A stretch of 64,000 bases of DNA from Bryobacter sp. CoA8 C33 (GTDB lineage Bacteria > Acidobacteriota > Terriglobia > Bryobacterales > Bryobacteraceae), in NCBI GenBank assembly GCA_019931185.1, contig JAINDK010000039.1:1-64000 (forward strand). Reading direction: 5' to 3'. Shown here piece by piece: positions 8,950-17,159 of this stretch (within the stretch, counting starts at the first letter, position 1; each line of letters begins with the position of its first letter). A program made the position numbers and the translations under genes. The notes below the pieces were generated by a model. The model ran no database searches and had not been told where the DNA came from. It worked only from the letters and a program-made list of their open reading frames with translations.

Positions 8950-10089
8950 ATGAAGCTGGATTACATACAACCGGGGACGCTGGTGGAGTGGGTGGAGAAC
9001 ACGGCGCCGTTTTTGTTTCGGGAGGCGGCGGGGAGCGTGGGGGGGCGGTTGATTGAGGCTGGGGACTTTGTGGAGATTCTGCGGCGGGTGAAGGCGGGGT
9101 ATGAGTGGCCGGAGGGGGATGGGGAATCGGTGGAGGATTATTTTGCGCTGTGTCTGGCGGCGCATCATGGGACGGTAGCGACGTTTATTCCGACGGATGT
9201 GGACTCGAAGATACGGGGATTGCTGTGGCGGGAGGCGCGGGAGAGGGGAGTGAGGCGGCGGATGTTCGAGTTTGCGGTGGAGGCGATGGGGTGGCCGCTC
9301 GAGGGGGTGTCGCGGCGGTATACGGAGGTGGCGGGGCGGGGGCCGGTGTCGGGGCATAACGGGGAACAACTGAGCGTGTTGATGGGGGCGATGGAGGCGT
9401 TTTTGCGGGATGGGGATGAGGAGTATGCGGAGCGGGCGTGGGGGGAGGTGGAGCGGGAGCTGGAGCGGGAGGCGGTGGAGTTTGAGACGGCGATTGCCGG
9501 TAAGGGGAGGGAATTGGATGCGCTGCGGATTGCGTCGTCGGTGACGCATAACGTGGGGGATGTGGACCAGGGATTGTCGTATTGGTCGAAGAATGCGATT
9601 TATGAGCCGGCGCGGGGGGCGTTTGGGCGGCTGGCGCATGAGAACACGAAGCCGTTTCGGGGTGTGTTTGCGCGGGCGGCGAAGGTGTATAAGAAGGTGA
9701 TGAGCGCGGAGGGTCACCGGCATTATCCGCTGCGGGGGATCAAGGGATTGAGGCAGCATGCGGAGTTGTTGTTGCCGTTGGGGCCGTTTCTCGATGAGTG
9801 GGGCGGGAGGGTGGCGCGGCATGGGGGATTGAGCGAGGAGGACAAGGCGGAGGTATTGGGGGCGCTGGTGACGGGGTGCCGGAAGATCGCGGGGCAGAAG
9901 GGGTATTACCGGGCGATACGGGGATTTGAAGATGCGCTGGGGGCGAGCGGGGTGGGGGCGTTGCTGAAGAAGCAGCCGAATTCGGTGCGGAAGGATTATG
10001 AGAACGCGGAGTTGCGGAAGCTGGTGGCGGTGTCGCGGGAGAGCTTTGAGTCGAGTATGAGGAAGGGGCTGGCGGCGGCGCTGGTTTAG
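8950..10089 (+). CDS. Conserved-looking protein of unknown function (379 aa)
   Basis: A soluble protein without signal peptide or membrane segment, rich in Glu and Arg and probably mostly helical. I do not recognise the family. Distinctive stretches are HHGTVATFIPTDVDSKIRGL (about residues 75-94), GHNGEQLSVLMGAMEAF (about 136-152), THNVGDVDQGLSYW (about 199-212) and the His-rich GHRHYPLRGIKGLRQHAELL (about 255-274). Several conserved-looking His/Asp residues could bind a metal or a CoA-type ligand, but that is a guess. Its start abuts the hydratase stop, which suggests a shared pathway. Its end overlaps the convergent acyl-CoA dehydrogenase by 4 nt. Confidence 0.8.
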   Translation: MKLDYIQPGTLVEWVENTAPFLFREAAGSVGGRLIEAGDFVEILRRVKAGYEWPEGDGESVEDYFALCLAAHHGTVATFIPTDVDSKIRGLLWREARERGVRRRMFEFAVEAMGWPLEGVSRRYTEVAGRGPVSGHNGEQLSVLMGAMEAFLRDGDEEYAERAWGEVERELEREAVEFETAIAGKGRELDALRIASSVTHNVGDVDQGLSYWSKNAIYEPARGAFGRLAHENTKPFRGVFARAAKVYKKVMSAEGHRHYPLRGIKGLRQHAELLLPLGPFLDEWGGRVARHGGLSEEDKAEVLGALVTGCRKIAGQKGYYRAIRGFEDALGASGVGALLKKQPNSVRKDYENAELRKLVAVSRESFESSMRKGLAAALV

Positions 10090-11246
10090 CGGTAGGCGGG
10101 GATGCCGGTGAGGGCTTCGCCGAGGACGAGGGTGTGGATGTTTTCGGTGCCTTCGTAGGTGAGGACGCTTTCGAGGTTGGCCATGTGGCGCATGGGCGAG
10201 TATTCTTCCATGATGCCGTTGGCGCCGAGGAGGTCGCGGGAGGAGCGGGCGATGTCGAGGGCGATGCGGACGTTGTTGCGCTTGAGCAGGGAGATGTGTT
10301 CGGGCTTGAGGCGGCCCTGATCCTTGAGGCGGCCGCAGTGGAGGGCGAGGAGTTGGCCCTGGGTGAGGGCGGTGATCATGTCGGCGAGTGAGAGCTGGAC
10401 GAGCTGGTGGGAGGCGATGGGTTTGGAATCGAACTGGCGGCGGGTGAGGGTGTACTGGCGGGCGGTTTCAAAACAGTCTTCGGCAGCGCCGAGAACGCCC
10501 CAGCCGATGCCGAAGCGGGCCTGGTTGAGGCACTGGAGAGCGGCGCGGAGACCGCGGGCATTGGGGAGCATGTTGGCGCGGGGGATGCGGCAATCGGAGA
10601 AGGAGAGGCTGGAGGTGAAGGAGGCGCGCATGGAGAGCTTGCCGTGGAGGTTGGAGGTGGTGAAGCCAGGGGTGTCGCGCTCGAGGAGGAAGCCGTGGAT
10701 GCCGTCGGGAGCGCGGGCGAAGACGACGGCGAGGTGGGCGATGCCGCCGTTGGTGATCCAGGTTTTTTCGCCGTTGAGGATGAAGTGATCGCCGTCGGGG
10801 GTGGCGGTGGTGGTCATGCCGGAGGGGTTGGAACCGAAGCCGGGTTCGGTGAGGCCGAAGGCGCCGATGAGGCGGCCCGCGGCGAGCTTGGGGAGGTATT
10901 TGCGTTTTTGCTCGTCGGTGCCGAAGGTGAGGATGGGGAACATGACGAGGGAGCCCTGGACGGAGGCGAAGGAGCGGAGGCCGGAGTCGCAGCGCTCGAG
11001 TTCTTTGAGGAGGAGGCCGTATTCGACGTTGGACATGCCGGGAAGGCCGTAGCCGTCGAGGTTGGCGCCGAGGAAGCCCATTTCGCCGAGGGCGGGGATG
11101 ATCTGGGTGGGGAAGGTGGCGGAAGAGAAGGCTTCGCGGATGAGGGGTTGGACCTGTTCGGAGACGAAGCGGCGGGCGGTGGAGCGGACGAGCTTTTCTT
11201 CGTCGGAGAGTTGGGAATCGATGTCGAGGAAGTCCGGGGCGACCAT
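10086..11246 (-). CDS. Acyl-CoA dehydrogenase, glutaryl-CoA dehydrogenase-like
   Basis: A 386-aa flavoenzyme of the acyl-CoA dehydrogenase fold. FAD/substrate motifs are [15 protein letters not shown] (about residues 134-148) and the substrate-side [16 protein letters not shown] (about 172-187). The C-terminus [21 protein letters not shown] places the catalytic Glu in TYEGT, as in glutaryl-CoA dehydrogenase. It would oxidise (and possibly decarboxylate) an acyl-CoA, passing electrons to ETF, in lysine/tryptophan or aromatic breakdown. The match to the GcdH group is strong by eye, but specificity is inferred. It converges on the 379-aa unknown gene. Confidence 0.88.
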   Translation of the reverse strand: MVAPDFLDIDSQLSDEEKLVRSTARRFVSEQVQPLIREAFSSATFPTQIIPALGEMGFLGANLDGYGLPGMSNVEYGLLLKELERCDSGLRSFASVQGSLVMFPILTFGTDEQKRKYLPKLAAGRLIGAFGLTEPGFGSNPSGMTTTATPDGDHFILNGEKTWITNGGIAHLAVVFARAPDGIHGFLLERDTPGFTTSNLHGKLSMRASFTSSLSFSDCRIPRANMLPNARGLRAALQCLNQARFGIGWGVLGAAEDCFETARQYTLTRRQFDSKPIASHQLVQLSLADMITALTQGQLLALHCGRLKDQGRLKPEHISLLKRNNVRIALDIARSSRDLLGANGIMEEYSPMRHMANLESVLTYEGTENIHTLVLGEALTGIPAYR

Positions 11247-11252
11247 GCGCCC

Positions 11253-12182
11253 CTATTCTATGGGAGGAAACCAGAGGAATTCTCTGGGGGAGGAGCGGGC
11301 GAAGAGGAGACGGGAGGCATCGCTGCCAATGAGGCGGTGAGAGGTGGTGAGGGAAGCGGGAGCGGGGAGGCGGCGGAGGGAGGGCGCGGAATCGAAGGCG
11401 GTGAAGACGGTGATGCCGGTGGTGGGGCTGGCTTGTTCGGTGTGCTGGAGGAGGAAGGTGTGGGGCCCGGAGGCGACCATGTCCTTCGGGGAGCGGCGAT
11501 GCCAGACGGGGAGGCCGGCGAGGGAGGTGAATTCCGTGCTGCCGTTGGGGAAGCGGTAGAGGCGATTGACTTCGGGAATGTAGAGGGCGACCTCGTGGGG
11601 ACCGGCGGCGGCAAGGGGGATGTCTTCGAAGGGGAAGCAGGTGGCGTGCTCGCAGAGGGAGGTGCGGGGGAGACCGCGCTTTTGTTCGGCGCCGTCGGAG
11701 TGGAAGATGCGGAGGCAGTGGCCGGAGGCGAGCCAGGCGCCGCTCGAACCACGCTCGGGACCGAAGGCGTAGAGATGGCCGGAGGCGCTGTAGATGAGCG
11801 TGCGGGGGAGGAAGTCCGGGAGGCGAAGGATGCGGGAGAGGGAGAGGGTGTTGGAGTAGAGAGCGAGGAAGGGGGTGGTGAGTTGTGCTTCGTCCCAGGC
11901 CATGCCGGAGACGGCGATGTCGCCCGCGGGGGAAGCGGTGAGGGAGAAGATGGTGACCTGAGTGGAGTTGGGAATGCGGACGAGGTCGTTGAAGAGTTGT
12001 TTGCCGTTGGCGTCGTGGACGGAGAAGCCGGCGTGGATGCCGTGGGAGTAGTCGGCGGAGAGGAATCTGCCGTTCTGGAAGGTGGTGATGCGGCCCTTGG
12101 GGAGGGGGAAGGTGGGGATGGTGTGTTGTGCCGTGAGGGTGGTGGCGATGCCAAGTAGGAACAGCTTCAGCATGGCCATCAT
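11253..12182 (-). CDS. Secreted hypothetical protein, possible beta-propeller
   Basis: A 309-aa protein with an N-terminal signal peptide (about 1-19, MMAMLKLFLLGIATTLTAQ). Repeating short strand patterns with small/aromatic endings (ADYSHGIHAGFSVHDANGKQLF, DIAVSGMAWDEA, HLYAFGPERG) suggest a beta-propeller-like fold. I see no catalytic motif. Its start overlaps the stop of the aminotransferase by 4 nt, so both are on one transcript, though a functional link is not evident. Confidence 0.7.
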   Translation of the reverse strand: MMAMLKLFLLGIATTLTAQHTIPTFPLPKGRITTFQNGRFLSADYSHGIHAGFSVHDANGKQLFNDLVRIPNSTQVTIFSLTASPAGDIAVSGMAWDEAQLTTPFLALYSNTLSLSRILRLPDFLPRTLIYSASGHLYAFGPERGSSGAWLASGHCLRIFHSDGAEQKRGLPRTSLCEHATCFPFEDIPLAAAGPHEVALYIPEVNRLYRFPNGSTEFTSLAGLPVWHRRSPKDMVASGPHTFLLQHTEQASPTTGITVFTAFDSAPSLRRLPAPASLTTSHRLIGSDASRLLFARSSPREFLWFPPIE

Positions 12183-13288
12183 TGTAATTCGAGAGCGGCG
12201 GAAAGGCGGTCGAGGGCGTCGGGGAAGGAGAGGCGGCCGAGGCCGAGGCGGAGGTGGGAGTCGCCGTAGTCGTAGACGGTGGAGGGGAGGAGCATGAGGC
12301 CGTGGGAGGAGGCGGTGTGCTCGGCGAAGGCCGAGGCGCTGGGGCCGTGGTAGCGGAGGAAGCAGACGGGGCCGGCGGCGGGGAGGGCGCCGGAGATTTT
12401 GTGGGAGTAGCGGGAGAGGAAGGCGGCGAGGAGGGGGCGATTCTGGTCGAGGATGGAGAGGGCGCGGAGGCGTAATTTTTCGCTGTTGTGGAGGGCGATG
12501 AGGGCAAGGTGTTCGACGGGGGCGGGGGAGCAGATGGTGGTGTAGTCCTTGTAGGTCTGGAGGCGGGAAAGGGCGTCGGTGTCGCGGGTGGCGAGCCAGC
12601 CGAGGCGGAGTCCGGCGAGGCCGTAGGCTTTGGAGAGGCCGGCGAGGGAGAGGGCGTTGGGAAGGAGAGTGGCGGCGGGGGGCAGGGGTTTGCGGTTGGC
12701 TTCGAGGCCGCGGTACATTTCATCGGAGAAGAGACGGGCGCCGGAGCGGGAGACGAGATCGATGAGGGATTGCCACTCGGTGGGGGAGAGGGTGGCGCCG
12801 GTGGGGTTATGGGGAAAATTGACGACGACGAGGGTGGGATTGTGGGCAAGGAGGGCTTCGAGATCGGCGAGGGGGAAATGCCATTGGCCATCTTCTTCGC
12901 GGGATTGCCAGAAGTGGAGGTGGCAGCCGAGGGAGCGGGCGATTTCGTAAAGGGACTGGTAGCCGGGGAAGGTAACGACGACGTGGTCACCGGGGGAGAG
13001 GAGGGTGCGCATGGCGAGGTAGATGGCCTCTTCGGGGACGGCGGTGAGGATGTCGTTGGGGGAGAGGCCGGGATAGTCGTGGGCGATGGCGGCGCGGAGG
13101 ACGGGGTGGCCGGGGGATTCGGTGTAGCCGAGGGAGAGGTTGTCCCAGACGAGGCGGTCGGCGGGGGAGGCGTGGGAGAGGAGTTCGGTGAGGGTGAGGG
13201 CTTCGCAGTCGGAACTGGAAAGGAGGTGGGGGGTGGAGAACTCGTAGCGGGCGAAGTAGCGTTCGAGGGCGAAGGGGCGGAGGGACAT
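12179..13288 (-). CDS. PLP-dependent class I/II aminotransferase
   Basis: A 369-aa fold-type I PLP enzyme. NFPHNPTGATLS (about residues 153-164) gives the cofactor-ring Asn/Pro motif. SDEMYRGLE carries the Asp/Tyr pair, and LSKAYGLAGLRLGW holds the Schiff-base Lys in SxK form. HLRLGLGR near the C-terminus carries the carboxylate-binding Arg. It is likely an amino acid:2-oxo acid transaminase. The substrate is not set by the sequence; some close relatives act as lyases. It is the first gene of a two-gene minus-strand unit. Confidence 0.88.
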   Translation of the reverse strand: MSLRPFALERYFARYEFSTPHLLSSSDCEALTLTELLSHASPADRLVWDNLSLGYTESPGHPVLRAAIAHDYPGLSPNDILTAVPEEAIYLAMRTLLSPGDHVVVTFPGYQSLYEIARSLGCHLHFWQSREEDGQWHFPLADLEALLAHNPTLVVVNFPHNPTGATLSPTEWQSLIDLVSRSGARLFSDEMYRGLEANRKPLPPAATLLPNALSLAGLSKAYGLAGLRLGWLATRDTDALSRLQTYKDYTTICSPAPVEHLALIALHNSEKLRLRALSILDQNRPLLAAFLSRYSHKISGALPAAGPVCFLRYHGPSASAFAEHTASSHGLMLLPSTVYDYGDSHLRLGLGRLSFPDALDRLSAALELQ

Positions 13289-13354
13289 CCCTCTGATGAT
13301 GACGCAAAAAAGATTGCGAGGAAATCGGGGGGCGGGGCACTAAGAAACTGGCAC

Positions 13355-15265
13355 ATGATGTGGAATTGGACCGGAGTGGCGGGGATGGCTTTCGCCTTTT
13401 GTTTGTTGGGCCAGGAGCCGGGGCGGGGGAGGCTTGAGAAGGCGTATGAGTTGCTGCGGGCGGGGGCGCTCGAGGGGGCGCGGGGGGAGTTTGAGGCGGG
13501 GTTGGAGGGGGAGCCGGGGAATATGGGGGCGCGGCTCGATTATGGGTACTTGTTGTTGCGGATGGGGGAGACGGAGCGGGGGCGGGAGGAGATGGAGCGG
13601 GTGATGAAGGCGAAGCCGGAGGATGAGCGGCTGGCGATGGAGTATGCGTATCTGGCGTATGAGACGGGGCGGAGGGCGGAGGCGTTTACGTTGTTCTTGC
13701 GGCTGAGCGTGCAGGGGCGGGATGAGGGATTGAAGCGGGAGGCGGGGGAGCGGTTGGCGCGGATCGATGGGGAGTTGCAGGCGGGGATTGCGCGGTGGCG
13801 GGAGGCAGTGCGGCGGACGCCGGAGAGCTATAGCGTGCATGAGGAATTGGGGCGGCTGCTTGAGGAGCGGAATGCGTGGGTGGAGGCGGGGGAGGAGTAC
13901 CGGGAGGCGTACCGGCTGAAGCCGGATAAGAAGCGGTTGTTGTTGGATATTGCGCGGGTGGAGGAGGAGGCGTTGAGGCCGGATTATGGGCATGCGGCGT
14001 TGATTGCGGCCTCGCGCGGGGGCCCGGCGATGGTGGCCGAGGAGGCGCGGGAGAAGATGCCGGGGCGGTATCCGTATGTGTACGAGTTTGAGATGGCGAT
14101 CCGGATGGATCCGCTGAATGTGGAGTTGCGGCGGGAGTTGGGGTTTCTGTTGTTGAAGATGGGGCGGGAGAAGGAGGCGGTGGGAGTGTTTGAGGGGGTG
14201 TTGCGGCTGGCGCCGGAGGATGCGCTGGCGACGGCGCAGTTGGCGTTTTTGCGGGTGAAGCGGGGGGTGGTGGCGGTGGATACGGGGTTGACGGCGGTGG
14301 AGGAGTTGGCGACGAAGAGTCTGGAGAAAGGGTATTTGAAGGATGCGTTGAAGTACCTGCAGCAATTGCATGAGGCGAACCCGGAGGATGCGGCGACGAC
14401 GTTGCGGCTGGGGTGGACGTACAACATGCTGAAGCTGGACCGGGAGGCGGTGAAGTGTTTTGATCTGGCGCGGCGGAGCGGGGATGGGAAGGTGGCGGGG
14501 GAGGCGGAGCGGGCGTACCGGAATCTGGCGCCGTCGTTGCGGCCGGTGCGGGTGACGGCATGGATGCTGCCGTTTTATTCGCGGCGGTGGCGGGAGACCT
14601 TCGGGTATGGACAGGTGAAGGCTGAGTTCCGGACGCCGTTGCGGGGGGTGAGGCCGTATGTGTCGGCGAGGCTGATTGGGGATTTGGGCCGGGGGCGGGG
14701 CTTGACGGGGCCGGCGGGACAGGCGGCGCCGGGGGCGTTGAGCGAGAGCGCGGTGGTGCTGGGAGCCGGGCTGGTGACGGAGAGGAAGAGGGGTTGGATG
14801 GCGTGGGGGGAGGCTGGGGGATCGTGGCAGTATTTCGCGAAGAAGTTTGCGATGCCAACGATTCGTTCGGACTATCGGGGGGGAGTGAATTACGCGAAGG
14901 CGTGGGGGGCGGCGAATCTGGGGAGCGAGGGAGGGTGGTTTGGGGCGAGCACATTTGACGGGGTGTTTTTGAGCCGGTTTGGGAACAATACGTTGTTCTA
15001 CGGGCAGAACCGGGTGGGGTGGCATGTGGGGGGAGCGCCGGTGCAGGTTTATGTGAATTTGAATTTGACGGGGGATGTGCTGCGGACGGATTGGGCGAAT
15101 TTCGCGGAAGTGGGGCCGGGGGTGAGGTGGAAGGCGCCGGGGATGCCGGCGGGGCTGTATCTGTTCGCGGATGCGGTGTATGGGCGGCATCTGGTGCGGG
15201 GCGGGACACGGGATCGGCGGTATATCGATGTACGGGCAGGAGTTTGGTATGCGTTTACTTATTAG
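13355..15265 (+). CDS. TPR protein with C-terminal outer-membrane beta-barrel (PgaA/PelB-like)
   Basis: A 636-aa exported protein. A short signal peptide (MMWNWTGVAGMAFAFCLLGQ) is followed by at least seven TPR-like helix pairs (about residues 25-390; for example EELGRLLEERNAWVEAGEEY and RRELGFLLLKMGREKEAVGV). A C-terminal part of about 220 residues alternates hydrophobic and polar residues, with many Gly/Trp/Tyr and a terminal aromatic (YAFTY). This TPR-then-barrel layout is that of polysaccharide exporters PgaA, BcsC and PelB and of phage receptor NfrA. The frame is open far upstream, but that part is antisense to the aminotransferase. ATG 13355 with a signal peptide is the plausible start. 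It overlaps the next gene by 17 nt. Confidence 0.75.
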   Translation: MMWNWTGVAGMAFAFCLLGQEPGRGRLEKAYELLRAGALEGARGEFEAGLEGEPGNMGARLDYGYLLLRMGETERGREEMERVMKAKPEDERLAMEYAYLAYETGRRAEAFTLFLRLSVQGRDEGLKREAGERLARIDGELQAGIARWREAVRRTPESYSVHEELGRLLEERNAWVEAGEEYREAYRLKPDKKRLLLDIARVEEEALRPDYGHAALIAASRGGPAMVAEEAREKMPGRYPYVYEFEMAIRMDPLNVELRRELGFLLLKMGREKEAVGVFEGVLRLAPEDALATAQLAFLRVKRGVVAVDTGLTAVEELATKSLEKGYLKDALKYLQQLHEANPEDAATTLRLGWTYNMLKLDREAVKCFDLARRSGDGKVAGEAERAYRNLAPSLRPVRVTAWMLPFYSRRWRETFGYGQVKAEFRTPLRGVRPYVSARLIGDLGRGRGLTGPAGQAAPGALSESAVVLGAGLVTERKRGWMAWGEAGGSWQYFAKKFAMPTIRSDYRGGVNYAKAWGAANLGSEGGWFGASTFDGVFLSRFGNNTLFYGQNRVGWHVGGAPVQVYVNLNLTGDVLRTDWANFAEVGPGVRWKAPGMPAGLYLFADAVYGRHLVRGGTRDRRYIDVRAGVWYAFTY

Positions 15266-17159
15266 TTTGCTGATGGCGGAGATGGTGGCGGGCGGGCAGA
15301 CGTTTCGCGTGGCGGGCGGGGGTGCGGGGTGGGGGAATGTGCTGCGGGCGATGGGGCTGGTGGAGGGCGGGGTGGCGGAGTTGGTGGTGGGGGAAGTGGT
15401 GGCAGGGAAGGTGTCGGTGGTGGTGGGGCTTGGGGCGGTGGCGGAGAGTGTGGGGGTGAAGAAGGGGGAGGGGGAAGTAGAGGTGCGGCAGGTGCGGGAT
15501 GTGGCGAGCCGGGAGTTGCCGGTGGTGTGGGAGAAGGCAGTCAAGTTACCGGTGGTGGTGCTTGAGGGGGAGTGGGAAGTGAGGACGCGGGAGCGGTGGA
15601 CGGGGGCGCCGCTGGTGGCGGTGAAGAAGAGCGGGGAGGGGGCGGTGGTGTGGGTGGCGACGGAGATTGGGGAACAGGGCTATGAGCGGTATCCGTTTTT
15701 GCCGCAGACGCTGATGGCGGCGGGGGTGCGGGGACGGGTGAGGGGCGGGGGGCTTTGGGCGTTTTTTGATGGGGGGTACCGGCAGAGGGTGGATATGCAG
15801 TATCTGGTGGGGCAGTGGAAGAGGGCGGGGATTGGGGTGATCCATGTGACGAGCTGGCAGTTTGACGGGGCGGAGGGGGAGCGGGCGCGGTGGCTGGAGC
15901 GGCTGATTGCGATGTGCCACGAGCAGTTGATCCAGGTATATGCGTGGGTGGAGTTGCCGCATGTGAGCGAGGGATTTTGGCAGAAGTATCCGGAGTGCCG
16001 GGAGAAGACGGGGACGGGGATGGATGCGAGTTTGGACTGGCGGCGGTTGATGACGCTGGTGGAGCCGCGGTGCGCGGGGCTGGCGGAGGAGAATGTATTG
16101 GGGCTGTTGAAGCGGTTTGACTGGGATGGGGTGAATTTGGGGGAGTTGTATTTTGAGTCGCTCGAGGGGGCGGAGAATGCGGCGCGGATGACGCCGTTTC
16201 ATGAGAGTGTGCGGGAGGAGTACCGGAAGCTGTATGGGCGGGATCCGGTGGAGGAGATAAGGGAGAAGCGGTGGGCGGATTACCGGGCGGACCTAGCGGC
16301 GCGGCTGCAGGCGGACTGGCTGGCGAAGCTGGAGACGGTGAGGCGGGAGAGGCCGAATTTCGACATTGTCGTGACGCATATCGATGACCGGTTTGATACG
16401 CGGATGAGGGAGGCGCTGGGGGCGGACGCGGCGCGGGTGTTGCGGGGAACCGAGGGGCAGGGGACGGCATTTGTGATTGAAGATCCGGCGACGGTGTGGC
16501 ATCTGGGGCCGCGGCGGTACCGGGAGATTCGGCGGCGCTATGAGGGGCTGACGGGGGAGCCGGAGCGGCTGGCGATCGATTTGAATATCGTGGAGCGGTA
16601 TCAGGACGTGTATCCGACGAGGCGGCAGACGGGGGCGGAGTTGGCGCAACTGATCCATGAGGCGGCGGCGAGCTTTGAGCAGGTGGCGTTGTATTTCGAG
16701 TATTCGCTGCGGCCGGTGGATTTGCCGTTGGTGGGGTGGGCGGCGGCGCGGGTGGAGGCGTGGGAGGAGAGAGGGGGGCGGGTACGGTTGAAGCTGGGAG
16801 GGCCGGGGAAGCTGGAGTGGAGGGGGCCGGCGCGGGTGAACGGGATGGTATGGCCGGTGGGGGATGAGGAGGGGATTTGGCTGCCGGCAGGGGAGTGGGA
16901 AGTAGAAAGAGGGGAGGCGGCGCCGGCGGTGCGGGTGCGGGAGCACAATGTGCGGTTGAAGGGAGTGCGGGAGGTGGAAGGAGGCTATGAGATCGCCTAT
17001 GAGACGAGGGCGGGGGGGCTGCTGGTGGTGGAGCGGGCCGGCGGGGAGCGGGAGTGGGTGAAAGTGGGCCGGGGAAAGGGCCGGGTGGTGATTAGCGCGA
17101 AGCGACCTGCGCCGGGGCCGGTTGAGAGTAGTTCAGCGCGACTTCTTCGCCAGCAGTGA
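15249..17159 (+). CDS. Secreted glycoside-hydrolase-like TIM-barrel protein (PgaB C-domain-like)
   Basis: A 636-aa protein with a signal peptide (MRLLISLLMAEMVAGGQ). Residues about 20-165 form a beta-rich or GATase-like region. Then comes a probable (beta/alpha)8 domain: RQRVDMQYLVGQWKRAGIGV, QVYAWVELPHVSEGFWQKYP, and FDWDGVNLGELYFESLEG, whose Asp/Glu pattern recalls the acid motif of GH153 (PgaB C-terminal) or GHL10-like proteins. A beta-sandwich-like tail follows (about 520-636). Its start lies inside the TPR-barrel gene, so the two are co-translated and may process and export one glycan. I see no N-terminal deacetylase domain. Its last 68 nt overlap the end of the convergent HlyD gene. Confidence 0.65.
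   Translation: MRLLISLLMAEMVAGGQTFRVAGGGAGWGNVLRAMGLVEGGVAELVVGEVVAGKVSVVVGLGAVAESVGVKKGEGEVEVRQVRDVASRELPVVWEKAVKLPVVVLEGEWEVRTRERWTGAPLVAVKKSGEGAVVWVATEIGEQGYERYPFLPQTLMAAGVRGRVRGGGLWAFFDGGYRQRVDMQYLVGQWKRAGIGVIHVTSWQFDGAEGERARWLERLIAMCHEQLIQVYAWVELPHVSEGFWQKYPECREKTGTGMDASLDWRRLMTLVEPRCAGLAEENVLGLLKRFDWDGVNLGELYFESLEGAENAARMTPFHESVREEYRKLYGRDPVEEIREKRWADYRADLAARLQADWLAKLETVRRERPNFDIVVTHIDDRFDTRMREALGADAARVLRGTEGQGTAFVIEDPATVWHLGPRRYREIRRRYEGLTGEPERLAIDLNIVERYQDVYPTRRQTGAELAQLIHEAAASFEQVALYFEYSLRPVDLPLVGWAAARVEAWEERGGRVRLKLGGPGKLEWRGPARVNGMVWPVGDEEGIWLPAGEWEVERGEAAPAVRVREHNVRLKGVREVEGGYEIAYETRAGGLLVVERAGGEREWVKVGRGKGRVVISAKRPAPGPVESSSARLLRQQ

Noticed and set aside
12488-13354. Upstream extension of the TPR-barrel gene
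   Set aside because: The frame is open but antisense to the aminotransferase, and the added sequence is Gly/Glu/Val-rich noise. A signal peptide begins at 13355.
10468-13356. Open frame of 962 codons on the minus strand
   Set aside because: The product is Pro/Ser/Arg-rich low complexity and overlaps the dehydrogenase, the secreted protein and the aminotransferase, all of which have clear motifs in other frames.
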